Source of the DNA: Beijerinckiaceae bacterium
Lineage (GTDB): Bacteria > Pseudomonadota > Alphaproteobacteria > Rhizobiales > Beijerinckiaceae
Length of the DNA stretch: 60,302 bases
Direction of reading: 5' to 3'
Assembly: GCA_947475995.1 (NCBI GenBank)
Contig: CANJNI010000028.1
Location: 1 to 60,302, forward strand
Position 1 is the stretch's first letter. Each line of letters begins with the position of its first letter. Positions 16,543 through 25,124 of this stretch are shown in pieces. The notes under the pieces were generated by a model that was not told where the DNA came from, made no database searches, and worked only from the letters and a program-made list of their open reading frames with translations. The translations under genes were made by a program, and so were the position numbers.

Positions 16543-17403
16543 ATGAGTCGGTCCACATTGTCGCTATTGTCAGGCTGCGCGTTGAGCTTTGCGGTTCTGG
16601 CGGCTGTCCCGGCGAAAGCCGACGCGCTCGTCGATCGCGGCGCCTATCTGATGAATTCCATCGTCGCCTGCGGCAATTGTCATACCCCGAAGGGCCCCGA
16701 TGGCAAGCCGCTGGCCGGTCGCGAACTCTCCGGCGGCGCGGCCATCGAAGCTCCCATTTTCAGCGCGGTCCCGTCAAACATCACACCCGATCCGGACACC
16801 GGAATCGGGAAATGGACCGATGCGCAGATCATAGACGCCATTCGCAACGGCAAGCGTCCCGATGGCAGCATCATCGGCCCGCCGATGCCCATCGCGTTTT
16901 ATCGGGACATTTCGGACAATGATGCGAAAGCCATCGTGGCCTATCTCCGGCAGGTGAAGCCGGTTTCGAACAAGAGTCCCAAATCGACCTACAAGATTCC
17001 CTTGCCGCCCTCCTATGGTCCGCCCGTCACGACCGTCGCCGACGTTCCGCATACAGACAAGGCTGCCTATGGGGGCTATCTGGCGACCGCCCTCGGCCAT
17101 TGCATGGATTGCCATACGCCGCTCGTGGAAGGCCGCAACGACATGAGCCGCCTCGGGGCGGGGGGCAACGTGTTCGACGCGCCGGGCGGGGGCGTCGTGC
17201 GATCCGCCAATCTGACGTCCGGACTTCCCGATGGCGTTTCGCTCTGGAGCGATGCGGCTCTCAAGGCTGCGATCAAGGATGGCGTGCGGCCCGACGGCAG
17301 CAAGCTCGTCCGGCTGATGGCGTTCGACTATTACAAGAACATCACCGACGCCGACATGGACGCGCTTGTGGCCTATATCCGGCAATTGAAGCCCGCAAAG
17401 TAG
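16543..17403 (+). CDS. diheme c-type cytochrome, electron acceptor of the Mo-hydroxylase
   Basis: This 286-aa periplasmic cytochrome has a signal peptide ending near VPAKA and two heme motifs, CGNCH (about residue 43) and CMDCH (about residue 187), each in a cytochrome c domain. Such diheme cytochromes accept electrons from molybdenum hydroxylases of the nicotinate and isoquinoline dehydrogenase type. The start has GGGGAGG about 6 nt upstream. The three hydroxylase subunit genes follow on the same strand after a 113-bp gap with a hairpin, so they probably form one functional unit that feeds electrons to the respiratory chain rather than to NAD. Confidence 0.9.
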   Translation: MSRSTLSLLSGCALSFAVLAAVPAKADALVDRGAYLMNSIVACGNCHTPKGPDGKPLAGRELSGGAAIEAPIFSAVPSNITPDPDTGIGKWTDAQIIDAIRNGKRPDGSIIGPPMPIAFYRDISDNDAKAIVAYLRQVKPVSNKSPKSTYKIPLPPSYGPPVTTVADVPHTDKAAYGGYLATALGHCMDCHTPLVEGRNDMSRLGAGGNVFDAPGGGVVRSANLTSGLPDGVSLWSDAALKAAIKDGVRPDGSKLVRLMAFDYYKNITDADMDALVAYIRQLKPAK

Positions 17404-17415
17404 CCATGCTTCTGT

Positions 17416-17461
17416 GAGGCAACGCAGCGCGCCCCGTTTCGGGCGCACTGCATCTTGCCTC
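17416..17461 (+). promoter_or_regulatory. long hairpin between cytochrome and Mo-hydroxylase genes
   Basis: GAGGCAA (17416-17422) pairs with TTGCCTC (17455-17461), and inside it GCAGCGCGCCC pairs with GGGCGCACTGC with one mismatch. No U-tract follows, so it is more likely an mRNA processing or stability element than a strong terminator. Confidence 0.4.
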
Positions 17462-17516
17462 CCGGCGCTCGCCCGCGTATCTCCACGCCACGACTTTCGT
17501 CGCAGATGGAGACGGT

Positions 17517-19853
17517 ATGGGACAGTTCGGAATCGGGCAGCCGGTGCGTCGCAAGGAGGATGTTCGCCTTCTGACCGGCAAGGGTCGATATACGGACGAC
17601 GTGCATCTCGAAGACCAGCAATGGGCGGTCTTTGTGCGATCCCCGCACGCCAATGCGAAAATTCTGTCCATCGATACATCAGCCGCGCTGGAATCGCCCG
17701 GCGTGACCCATGTGCTGACCGGCGCGGATCTCCGGGACGGCGGCGTGAAGCCGATCTCGGCCGACATGAACTTCACGTCGCGCGAAGGCAAGCCGATGTT
17801 CAAGCCGGAACGCCGCATCATGCCGGTGGATTTTGCGCGCTATATGGGCGAGCCGCTCGTTCTGGTTCTGGCCGAAAGCCTTGAGGAGGCGAAAGCCGCA
17901 GCCGAGCTCGTCGCCCTCGATTTCGAGGAACTGCCCTGCGTCACCGCGACGGCGCGCGCCGCCGAGCCCGATGCGCCTGTCATCTATTCCGAACATGGCA
18001 GCAATGTTTCCGTCCATTGGGAAAACCGCGCGCCGGACGAGATCGACGCGATCATCGCGGCTGCTCCGCACAAGGTGACGGTCGATCTGGTCAACAACCG
18101 GCTGATCGTTGCGCCCATGGAGCCGCGTTGCGCAGTGGCCGCTTATGATCCGGCCGATGATCGCATCACGCTCTGGTCGCCTACGCAGGGCGTGCGTCCG
18201 GCGCAGGCTTCGTTCGCTCAGCTTCTGGGCATTCCGAAAGAGAAGCTGCGCGTCATTTCCGACGATGTCGGCGGCGGTTTCGGCATTCGCAGCAAGCGTT
18301 ATCCGGAAACCGCAGCCGTCGCCTTTGCGGCTAGGAAGACCGGGCGCCCGGTGAAGTGGCGAGGAGACCGTTCGGAAACATTCGTGTCCGATCACCATGG
18401 ACGCGATCAGGTGAACCATTGCGTCATGGGGCTCGATGCAAACGGGCGCATTCTGGCGCTCCGCCTCGAAACCATCGTGAATGTCGGCGCCTATTGCGGC
18501 GACAACGGCCCGCGCCTGCCGATCGACGGCGGCGGCCGCATCATCCCGACCGGCTACGACATCGAGAAATTCTATTTCAGCGTGAAGCCGGTTTACACCA
18601 ACACGGTGCCGACCGACACCTACAGGGGCGCGGGTCGCCCCGAAGCCAATTACATCATGGAACGCCTCATGGATGCGGCGGCGCAGGAATGCGGCCTCAC
18701 GCGCGATGAAATACGTCGCCGCAATCTCATTCCGCTGTCGAAGCTTCCCTACCGGACGCAGATGAATTTCGTCTACGACTCCGGCGATTTTGTCGGCGTG
18801 ATGGAAGAGACCCTGAAAGCCGCCGACTGGGACGGTTTTCAGGCGCGCCGCGCAGAAAGCGAAAAGCGCGGCCTGCTGCGCGGCATCGGCATTGCGAGTT
18901 TCGTCGAACAGGCAGGCGGGCGTCCGACCGAAGAAATGCGCGTGAAGCTCGGCGCAGATGGCGCCGCGACGGTTTTCGCCGGAACGTTCTCGCACGGGCA
19001 AGGCCACGAAACCGTCTATGCGCAGATGGTGAACGATTATCTGGGCGTGCCGTTCGAGCGCATCAAGTTCGTGCAGGGCGATACGGATACGACCCCGCCG
19101 GGCGGCGTCGGCACCTTTGGCTCCCGCTCATCCATGATGGGCGGCGTTGCGGTGCGTCGCTCGTGCGGACAGATCATCCTCAAGGGCAAGCGCATCGCCG
19201 CCCACCTCATGCAGGCGAATGCTGAGGACGTGATCTTCGAGGAAGGTCTGTTCCGCGTCGGCGTGTCGAGCGTGACAATCGAGGAAGTTGCCCGGGCCGC
19301 AGCCGATCCCTCGAAGCTTCCCGAAGGCGAGAAGCCCGGCCTCGACGAGAGCAATCTGTTCGAGCGCGAAGCCGATCTGATGAACTTCCCCAACGGCTGT
19401 CACATTGTGGAAGTGGAAGTCGATCCCGAACTCGGCACCGTCCAGATCGTGAAATATACGGCCGTGGACGATTGCGGCGTGGTGCTCAATCCGCTCCTGG
19501 TGCACGGGCAGGTTTACGGCGGCGTCGCACAGGGCATCGGTCAGGCGCTCACAGAAGACGCCGTCTACGACGAGTCCGGGCAATTGCTCACGGGCTCCTT
19601 CATGGATTACGGCATGCCGCGCGCCCACCACTTCAGCCATATCGAGGCGCATTTCGACGAAACACAGCCGTGCAAGACGAATGAGATCGGCGTCAAGGGC
19701 GCGGGAGAAGCGGGCGCATGCGGCGCGCCGCCCGCCTTCGTGTCCGCCGTCTGCGATGCGCTGAAGCCCTATGGGGTGAAGCACATCGACATGCCGCTGA
19801 CGCCCGAGCGCGTCTGGCGGGCCATTCATTCCGCCAAGCCCCGCGCCGCCTGA
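17517..19853 (+). CDS. molybdenum hydroxylase large subunit (xanthine dehydrogenase family)
   Basis: This is a 778-aa Mo-cofactor subunit. It starts GQFGIGQPVRRKEDVRLLTG and contains the DDVGGGFGIRSKRYPE stretch near residue 250 and the molybdopterin-binding segments GTFGSRSSMMGG near 535. The catalytic Glu is in GVKGAGEAGACGAPPAF (E at about 731). The aerobic CO dehydrogenase loop AYRCSFR is replaced by DTYRGAGRPEA, so it is not a CO dehydrogenase. It hydroxylates an unknown, probably aromatic or heterocyclic, substrate. The order is large - 2Fe-2S - FAD, and the diheme cytochrome upstream is the likely electron acceptor. The start has GGAG 5 nt upstream. Confidence 0.93.
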   Translation: MGQFGIGQPVRRKEDVRLLTGKGRYTDDVHLEDQQWAVFVRSPHANAKILSIDTSAALESPGVTHVLTGADLRDGGVKPISADMNFTSREGKPMFKPERRIMPVDFARYMGEPLVLVLAESLEEAKAAAELVALDFEELPCVTATARAAEPDAPVIYSEHGSNVSVHWENRAPDEIDAIIAAAPHKVTVDLVNNRLIVAPMEPRCAVAAYDPADDRITLWSPTQGVRPAQASFAQLLGIPKEKLRVISDDVGGGFGIRSKRYPETAAVAFAARKTGRPVKWRGDRSETFVSDHHGRDQVNHCVMGLDANGRILALRLETIVNVGAYCGDNGPRLPIDGGGRIIPTGYDIEKFYFSVKPVYTNTVPTDTYRGAGRPEANYIMERLMDAAAQECGLTRDEIRRRNLIPLSKLPYRTQMNFVYDSGDFVGVMEETLKAADWDGFQARRAESEKRGLLRGIGIASFVEQAGGRPTEEMRVKLGADGAATVFAGTFSHGQGHETVYAQMVNDYLGVPFERIKFVQGDTDTTPPGGVGTFGSRSSMMGGVAVRRSCGQIILKGKRIAAHLMQANAEDVIFEEGLFRVGVSSVTIEEVARAAADPSKLPEGEKPGLDESNLFEREADLMNFPNGCHIVEVEVDPELGTVQIVKYTAVDDCGVVLNPLLVHGQVYGGVAQGIGQALTEDAVYDESGQLLTGSFMDYGMPRAHHFSHIEAHFDETQPCKTNEIGVKGAGEAGACGAPPAFVSAVCDALKPYGVKHIDMPLTPERVWRAIHSAKPRAA

Positions 19854-19870
19854 ATCCGAGGATATTGAAA

Positions 19871-20341
19871 GTGAACATCACCCTGACGGTCAATGGGCAA
19901 AGCATTGCGCGCGACGTTGAGCCCAATGTTCTGCTCGCCGATTTCCTGCGCGATCATCTGCGCCTCACCGGCACCCATGTGGGATGCGACACCACGCAAT
20001 GCGGATGCTGTATCGTGCATCTTGACGGCAAGGCGGTGAAAAGCTGCACGATCTTCGCCGTGCAGGCGGATGGGTCCAGCGTGCTCACCATCGAGGGACT
20101 GGCAGCGCCCGACGGAACCCTGCATCCGGTGCAGGCTGCGTTCCGTGAACATCACGGCCTGCAATGCGGCTTCTGCACGCCCGGCATGGTGATGATGGGC
20201 GCAGACATCGTGCGCCGCATTCCGGGCGCGGATGAGCAGACGGTGCGGCATGAACTCGAAGGCAACATCTGCCGCTGCACGGGCTATCAGGGCATCGTGG
20301 AAGCCATCGTGGATGCGGCCTCGCAGGGAGCGCGGAGCTGA
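19871..20341 (+). CDS. molybdenum hydroxylase 2Fe-2S subunit
   Basis: This 156-aa subunit carries two [2Fe-2S] clusters. The first is plant-ferredoxin-like with C39, C44, C47 and C59 (GCDTTQCGCC). The second is the helical domain with CGFCTPG and CRCTGYQ. It passes electrons from the Mo site to FAD. The GTG start at 19871 has GAGG 9 nt upstream; a longer frame upstream runs inside the large-subunit gene and is not needed. It follows the large subunit by 17 bp and precedes the FAD subunit by 2 bp. Confidence 0.93.
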   Translation: MNITLTVNGQSIARDVEPNVLLADFLRDHLRLTGTHVGCDTTQCGCCIVHLDGKAVKSCTIFAVQADGSSVLTIEGLAAPDGTLHPVQAAFREHHGLQCGFCTPGMVMMGADIVRRIPGADEQTVRHELEGNICRCTGYQGIVEAIVDAASQGARS

Positions 20342-20343
20342 CC

Positions 20344-21138
20344 ATGCGCAATTTTGATTATCATCGCCCGACCGACATCGCCGCCGCCGCCCGCGTCCTG
20401 GCGGAGCGCGAGGACGCCAAGCTCCTTGCCGGCGGAATGACGCTCATTCCCACGCTCAAGCAGCGTCTGGCGACCCCGACGGATCTGGTGGACCTCGGCC
20501 GCATTGCGGCCCTGAAAGGCGTCCGGCGCGAGGGCAATGGGCTCGTGATCGGCGCCATGACCTGCCATGCCGATGTGGCGACGTCGCCGGTTGTCCGCGA
20601 GGCCATACCGGCGCTGGCGTCGCTCGCCGGACAGATCGGCGATCCGGCCGTGCGCCACCGCGGCACGATAGGCGGATCCGTCGCCAATGCGGACCCGGCG
20701 GCCGACTATCCGGCAGGCGTGGTCGGGCTGGATGCGACGGTCATCACCGACCGTCGTGAAATCGGGGCGGACGACTTCTTCACCGGCCTGTTCGAAACCG
20801 CGCTGGAGCCCGGCGAGATCATCACCGCCATCCGGTTCCTACTCCCGAAGCGGGCCGCCTACCAGAAATTCCGCCATCCGGCGTCCGGCTATGCGGTCGC
20901 GGGCGTCATGGTGGCCGATTTCGGGGATGCGGTCCGGGTCGCCGTCACCGGGGCAGGGCCGAGCGCCTTCCGGCTGGATGCCATGGAGAAGGCCCTGGGG
21001 GCCTCGTTCACGCCCGGTGCGCTGGAAGGCCTGAACCCGGACGCCCTGGAACTGCTCACCGACATGCACGCCAGCGCTGAATATCGGGCGCATCTGGTCG
21101 GCGTTCTGGCCCGCAGGGCGGTCGCCGCCATCGCCTGA
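20344..21138 (+). CDS. molybdenum hydroxylase FAD-binding subunit
   Basis: This 264-aa protein has the FAD-binding stretches LLAGGMTLIPTLKQR near residue 28 and RHRGTIGGSVANADPAAD near residue 104, typical of the medium subunit of xanthine-dehydrogenase-family enzymes. It completes the large/small/medium set with the two genes before it. It is the last gene of the operon; leuD follows after 96 bp. Confidence 0.93.
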   Translation: MRNFDYHRPTDIAAAARVLAEREDAKLLAGGMTLIPTLKQRLATPTDLVDLGRIAALKGVRREGNGLVIGAMTCHADVATSPVVREAIPALASLAGQIGDPAVRHRGTIGGSVANADPAADYPAGVVGLDATVITDRREIGADDFFTGLFETALEPGEIITAIRFLLPKRAAYQKFRHPASGYAVAGVMVADFGDAVRVAVTGAGPSAFRLDAMEKALGASFTPGALEGLNPDALELLTDMHASAEYRAHLVGVLARRAVAAIA

Positions 21139-21192
21139 GACGCAGGCGCTTGACCTGAACGGCCGGAGGACGCAAAGACAGGGCCGAAATGG

Positions 21193-21209
21193 CGGCGGGT
21201 CTCCCGCCG
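21193..21209 (+). terminator. GC-rich hairpin upstream of leuD
   Basis: CGGCGGG, TCT, CCCGCCG forms a perfect 7-bp stem 26 bp before the leuD start. It may end or slow transcription from the Mo-hydroxylase operon. There is no clear U-tract and no leucine-rich leader peptide. Confidence 0.35.
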
Positions 21210-21234
21210 TCCTCTGCTCGTTACGGGAACGATC

Positions 21235-21840
21235 ATGGACAAGTTCAAGAAATTTACCGGCGTCGCGGCCCCGCTCGCGATCACCAATATCGACACCGAT
21301 ATGATCATCCCGAAGCAGTACCTGAAGACCATCAAGCGTACGGGACTCGGCACGGGCCTGTTTTCGGAACTGCGCTTCAAGCCCGACGGCTCCGAGAATC
21401 CCGATTTCGTGCTGAACAAGCCCGCCTATCGCAAGGCGACCATTCTGGTCGCGGGCGACAACTTTGGTTGCGGGTCCTCGCGCGAACACGCCCCCTGGGC
21501 CTTGAAGGACTATGGCTTCCGGGTCGTCATCTCGACCAGCTTCGCGGATATTTTCTACAACAACTGCTTCCAGAACGGCATTCTGCCGGCCAAGGTTTCG
21601 GCGGAAGACCTCGGCAAGCTGATGGACGACGCCGAGCGCGGCGCCAACGCCACCATCACGGTTGATCTGGAGAAGCAGGAGATTTACGGCCCGGACGGCG
21701 GCGTCGTGAAGTTCGAGATCGACCAGTTCCGCAAGCAGTGCCTGCTCGAAGGCCTCGACGATATCGGCCTCACGCTGGTGAAGGCGCCCAAGATTGCCGC
21801 TTTCGAGCAAGGCAATTCCGCCCAGCGTCCGTGGATTTGA
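21235..21840 (+). CDS. leuD: 3-isopropylmalate dehydratase small subunit LeuD
   Basis: LeuD is the small swivelling subunit of isopropylmalate isomerase, which interconverts 2- and 3-isopropylmalate in leucine synthesis. The 201-aa length is usual. The motifs [36 protein letters not shown] and [20 protein letters not shown] are all present. The Fe-S subunit gene leuC is not in the window. It stands alone between catabolic operons. Confidence 0.97.
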   Translation: MDKFKKFTGVAAPLAITNIDTDMIIPKQYLKTIKRTGLGTGLFSELRFKPDGSENPDFVLNKPAYRKATILVAGDNFGCGSSREHAPWALKDYGFRVVISTSFADIFYNNCFQNGILPAKVSAEDLGKLMDDAERGANATITVDLEKQEIYGPDGGVVKFEIDQFRKQCLLEGLDDIGLTLVKAPKIAAFEQGNSAQRPWI

Positions 21841-21943
21841 CCTGACCTGGGTCCGGCTGGATTCGAGGCCCGCCCTTCGGGATAATGCTTCGCGGCTTCC
21901 GCAGGGCGAGGCTTCTTGTTTCTCGTCCCGCGTTGTGCGCGCC

Positions 21944-22615
21944 TCACCCCTGCGCCAGCGCCGCCAGAACCTTTGCGGTCGCGCCGGAAATGTCGCCGAG
22001 CTTTTCGCCGGATCGAACGCGGACCTGCGTTTTCTCACCGCGCGCCTGCCGTTCCAGCGCATGATCCGCGATGGCGTCCGCCTCGTGCCGCCCGATGACC
22101 ACCACGCCTGAATCATCCGCGATGACGATATCGCCTGGCGATACAGCCGCGCCCGCACAGGCGACCGGCACGTTCATCGCACCGCCGAGATCATAAATGC
22201 GCGTGGTGATCGGCGAGACGCCCCGGCACCACAATGGAAAGCCGCCTTCGCGAATTTCGCCCGGGTCCGTACAGGGGCCATCGAGCGCTGCCCCCACGAT
22301 TCCTGCGGCCATTGCGGCGCGCGAGACGCCGCCGCCCCAGCAGGCGTGACGCTCGTCACCCAGCCTGTCGATGATGAAGAAATCGCCCGGTCGCGCCAGC
22401 CCCAGCGCATGATGCAGCAGCGTGGAATCCGCGCCCGGAATCGCGATCGTCACGGCGCAACCCACAACCTTGCGGTCGAGCAGCGGACGCATCGAATGGT
22501 GCATGAAACCATGATGCCGAAAGTGCCCGATGGTGGCGGTTTCCACCTTCATCAGCTTTTCGACGATGGCGGGCGGCAATGGCTCGGGCATCTGACGAAC
22601 GTCATACTTTTGCAT
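21944..22615 (-). CDS. RraA/HMG-aldolase-family protein
   Basis: This 223-aa protein belongs to the RraA/demethylmenaquinone-methyltransferase-like fold, with WGGGVSRAAMAAGIVGAALD near residues 101-120. Class II pyruvate aldolases of this fold have DGxxRD; here it reads DGPCTD, so the Arg that binds the pyruvate carboxylate is Thr while the metal Asp remains. It may therefore not be a pyruvate aldolase. It is the last gene of the Dpp-like transporter operon, which suggests a role in processing the imported compound. Confidence 0.8.
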   Translation of the reverse strand: MQKYDVRQMPEPLPPAIVEKLMKVETATIGHFRHHGFMHHSMRPLLDRKVVGCAVTIAIPGADSTLLHHALGLARPGDFFIIDRLGDERHACWGGGVSRAAMAAGIVGAALDGPCTDPGEIREGGFPLWCRGVSPITTRIYDLGGAMNVPVACAGAAVSPGDIVIADDSGVVVIGRHEADAIADHALERQARGEKTQVRVRSGEKLGDISGATAKVLAALAQG

Positions 22616-22624
22616 CGTTGATCC

Positions 22625-24238
22625 TCAAGCCTGCGGTCGATGATGCGCGCCGGGCACGGCGGCCAGAAGTTCGCGCGTGTAATCTTGCTGCGGGTGGAGC
22701 AGCAAATCAGCCGGCACAGCTTCCTCGACGATCTTTCCATGCCGCATCACCGCGATGCGGTCGCAGATTTCACTCGCCACACGCAGATCGTGCGTGATGA
22801 ACAGCATCGCAAAGGCGCGCTCCTTTTGCAGCCGCGCCAGCAATTCCAGTATCTGCGCCTGAATCGAAACATCCAGCGCCGACACAGCCTCATCGGCAAT
22901 CAGCAGCAACGGATCAAGCGCCAGCGCGCGTGCGATGCAGATGCGCTGCCGCTGGCCGCCGGAAAATTCGTGCGGGTAACGGTCAAACGCTTCGGGATCG
23001 AGGCCGACATCTGCCAGCAGCGAGCGGGCCCGCGCGCGCGCCTCGCTCTCCTTCATCCCGTGAATGACCGGGCCTTCCGCAATGGCCTCGCCGATTTTCT
23101 GGCGCGGATCGAGTGCGCTATAGGGGTCCTGAAACACGATCTGGATCTTCGCGCGCGCCTTGCGCAGAGCCGCTTTTCCGAGGTCGGAAAAGCGCACGCC
23201 CTCGATATTGATCTCGCCCGAATTGGGATCAATCAGCCGGATGATGCACTGGGCCAGCGTTGACTTGCCCGAGCCGGATTCTCCGACGAGTCCCAGCGTC
23301 TCGCCGCGCCGCAATGTGACGCTCACATCATTCACTGCATGGACCGAGCGCCCGCGCTGAAACCAGTTGCCTCCCGACTTGAAGGTCTTGCGGATGTTGG
23401 TCGCCTCAAGAACGAGAGAACCGGTGATGTCGCGAGGCGCGCCCGCAGCGAGCTTCGGCACCGCCGCAATGAGGCGCTTTGTATAGTCGTTCTGAGGGTT
23501 TTGCAGCACCTGCGTGTGCGTGCCGATCTCCATCACTTCGCCATAGCGCATCACCGCCACGCGGTCGGCGACTTCGGCCACCACGCCGAAATCATGCGTG
23601 ATGAAAATAATCGACGTCCCATGCTCGCGGCGAAGGTCGAGCAGCAGCTTCAAGATCTGCGCCTGCGTGGTGACGTCGAGCGCCGTCGTCGGCTCGTCGG
23701 CGATCAGCACTTTGGGCTGTAACGCAAGCGCCGTGGCAATCATCACGCGCTGGCACTGGCCGCCGGAAAGCTGGTGCGGATAATTGTTGTAGATCTGCTC
23801 GGGCTCCGGCAACCGCACTTCGCGAAACAGATCCAGCACCTTCTGGCGAATTTCGGACGCGCCCAGATTGGTGTGAATGCGGAATGTCTCGGCCACCAGA
23901 TCGCCGACGCGAAACACCGGGTTAAGCGCCGCCGTCGGCTCCTGAAAGATCATGGCGATCTGCCGGCCGGTGATGTCGCGGCGTTCGCTTCCGGACGCCT
24001 TCAGAATGTCGTTGCCGCCAAACAGGATCGCGCCTTCGTCGGTGCGCAGATTTCCCGGCAACAGGCCCATGATGGCTTGGGCAGTGACGGACTTTCCTGA
24101 ACCGGACTCACCCACCACGCAGAGGATTTCACCCTGTTGCAGGTCGAATGAAACGTTCTTCACCGCATGAGGCCTGTCGCTGCCGGGCGGCAGCGAGACC
24201 GACAGATTGCGGATGCTCAGAACAGGTTCGGCCGTCAT
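22625..24238 (-). CDS. fused Dpp/Opp ABC transporter ATP-binding protein (DppD-DppF type)
   Basis: This 537-aa protein has two complete ABC ATPase domains. Walker A is GESGSGKSVTAQ near residue 43 and GESGSGKSTLAQ near residue 319; the signature motifs are LSGGQCQRV and FSGGQRQRI. Each half carries the C-terminal extension of the Opp/Dpp family. It powers the permease pair encoded upstream (27550-28476 and 26712-27548). Its ATG overlaps the creatininase stop in ATGA. Confidence 0.94.
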   Translation of the reverse strand: MTAEPVLSIRNLSVSLPPGSDRPHAVKNVSFDLQQGEILCVVGESGSGKSVTAQAIMGLLPGNLRTDEGAILFGGNDILKASGSERRDITGRQIAMIFQEPTAALNPVFRVGDLVAETFRIHTNLGASEIRQKVLDLFREVRLPEPEQIYNNYPHQLSGGQCQRVMIATALALQPKVLIADEPTTALDVTTQAQILKLLLDLRREHGTSIIFITHDFGVVAEVADRVAVMRYGEVMEIGTHTQVLQNPQNDYTKRLIAAVPKLAAGAPRDITGSLVLEATNIRKTFKSGGNWFQRGRSVHAVNDVSVTLRRGETLGLVGESGSGKSTLAQCIIRLIDPNSGEINIEGVRFSDLGKAALRKARAKIQIVFQDPYSALDPRQKIGEAIAEGPVIHGMKESEARARARSLLADVGLDPEAFDRYPHEFSGGQRQRICIARALALDPLLLIADEAVSALDVSIQAQILELLARLQKERAFAMLFITHDLRVASEICDRIAVMRHGKIVEEAVPADLLLHPQQDYTRELLAAVPGAHHRPQA

Positions 24239-25041
24239 GCGCCGCCCGCATCATTGATGTTGCGAGGATCGCACGAGCGCCAGTGCGCCACGAAATCCGC
24301 AGTGAAGTTCACCAGCCATTCGGTGATGAAACGGCCGGCCTCCGCCGTTGCAAGGGTTGGGTCGCCGCTGATGATGCCGTTGTCGGTGACGTCCGTCACG
24401 TCGAGCGGCATGGCTATGGGCGCACCTTTGTACGTCGCGCCCTGCACGCCGTCCGTGGCCATGCCGAAAGCGCTCTTCTTCGGAGATTTCGAAATCAGAT
24501 CGGGCCGCAGCAATTCGGGATAAAGATGCTTGTAGACGGAGGTCAGCGGATCTCCGCCGTGTCCCTTTGCGGCGTTGGCTGTGTCGCCGAGCGCGTCTTT
24601 CCAGAGCGACGCCGGAAGAATGCGCCAGATATGCAATGCCGGAATCGAAACGCCCGTGCGCTTCTTGATGAGCCGGACGGTCTGGTCGATCAGCGGCGCA
24701 TTGCTGGAATGTCCGTTGAAGATGACGAGCCGTTCAATGCCGTGCTCAAGAAACGCCGACGCCATGTCGTCGAGAATCGCCGTGAAGGTGCTGGCGCGGA
24801 GCTGGATGCCGCCCGGCACCGTCTTGAAGAAATCCGCATACCCGAAGGGCATGATGGGGGCCGCGATCGCTCCCGACTTCTCGGCCGCCAGATGCGCGAT
24901 GCGCTCGGTCAGCATGTAGTCGCCCATCGGGGCGTGCGGGCCTTGCTCTTCCTGTGAGCCAAGCGGCAGCAACATGACAGGCCGATCCGCGAGACGTTCG
25001 CGGAACTCGATCCATGTCATGTCCTTGAGGGCGTGTTTCAA
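24235..25041 (-). CDS. creatininase-family metal-dependent amidohydrolase
   Basis: This 268-aa protein has the family metal motifs GSQEEQGPHAPMGDY near residues 28-42, FNGHSSNAPLI near residue 119, and GHGGDPLTS near residue 170, which matches the GHAGxxETS stretch. Members hydrolyse cyclic amides such as creatinine or formamide-type substrates. It sits inside the Dpp-like operon between the substrate-binding protein and the ATPase gene, so it may act on the imported molecule. The true substrate is unknown. Confidence 0.88.
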   Translation of the reverse strand: MKHALKDMTWIEFRERLADRPVMLLPLGSQEEQGPHAPMGDYMLTERIAHLAAEKSGAIAAPIMPFGYADFFKTVPGGIQLRASTFTAILDDMASAFLEHGIERLVIFNGHSSNAPLIDQTVRLIKKRTGVSIPALHIWRILPASLWKDALGDTANAAKGHGGDPLTSVYKHLYPELLRPDLISKSPKKSAFGMATDGVQGATYKGAPIAMPLDVTDVTDNGIISGDPTLATAEAGRFITEWLVNFTADFVAHWRSCDPRNINDAGGA

Positions 25042-25073
25042 AGTTCGTTCCCGGGCAGTTCAGCAAACCTGAA

Positions 25074-25114
25074 GTCATTGCGAGCGAAGCGAAGCAATGC
25101 TCGCTCGCAATGAC
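25074..25114. repeat. palindromic intergenic repeat, 14-bp perfect arms
   Basis: GTCATTGCGAGCGA and TCGCTCGCAATGAC form a perfect 14-bp stem around a 13-nt loop, between the substrate-binding gene and the creatininase gene. The TCATTGCGAGCGAAGCGAAGC core resembles a dispersed palindromic repeat I have met in several alphaproteobacterial genomes. In mRNA it could stabilise the 3' end of the abundant binding-protein message or reduce readthrough. Confidence 0.7.
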
Positions 25115-25124
25115 GGTTCGGGCG

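Noticed and set aside
17517-19853. Aerobic CO dehydrogenase (CoxL) for the Mo-hydroxylase, suggested by the CoxG-like gene elsewhere
   Set aside because: The AYRCSFR active-site loop is not present and the CoxG-like gene lies 37 kb away with a ThDP enzyme.
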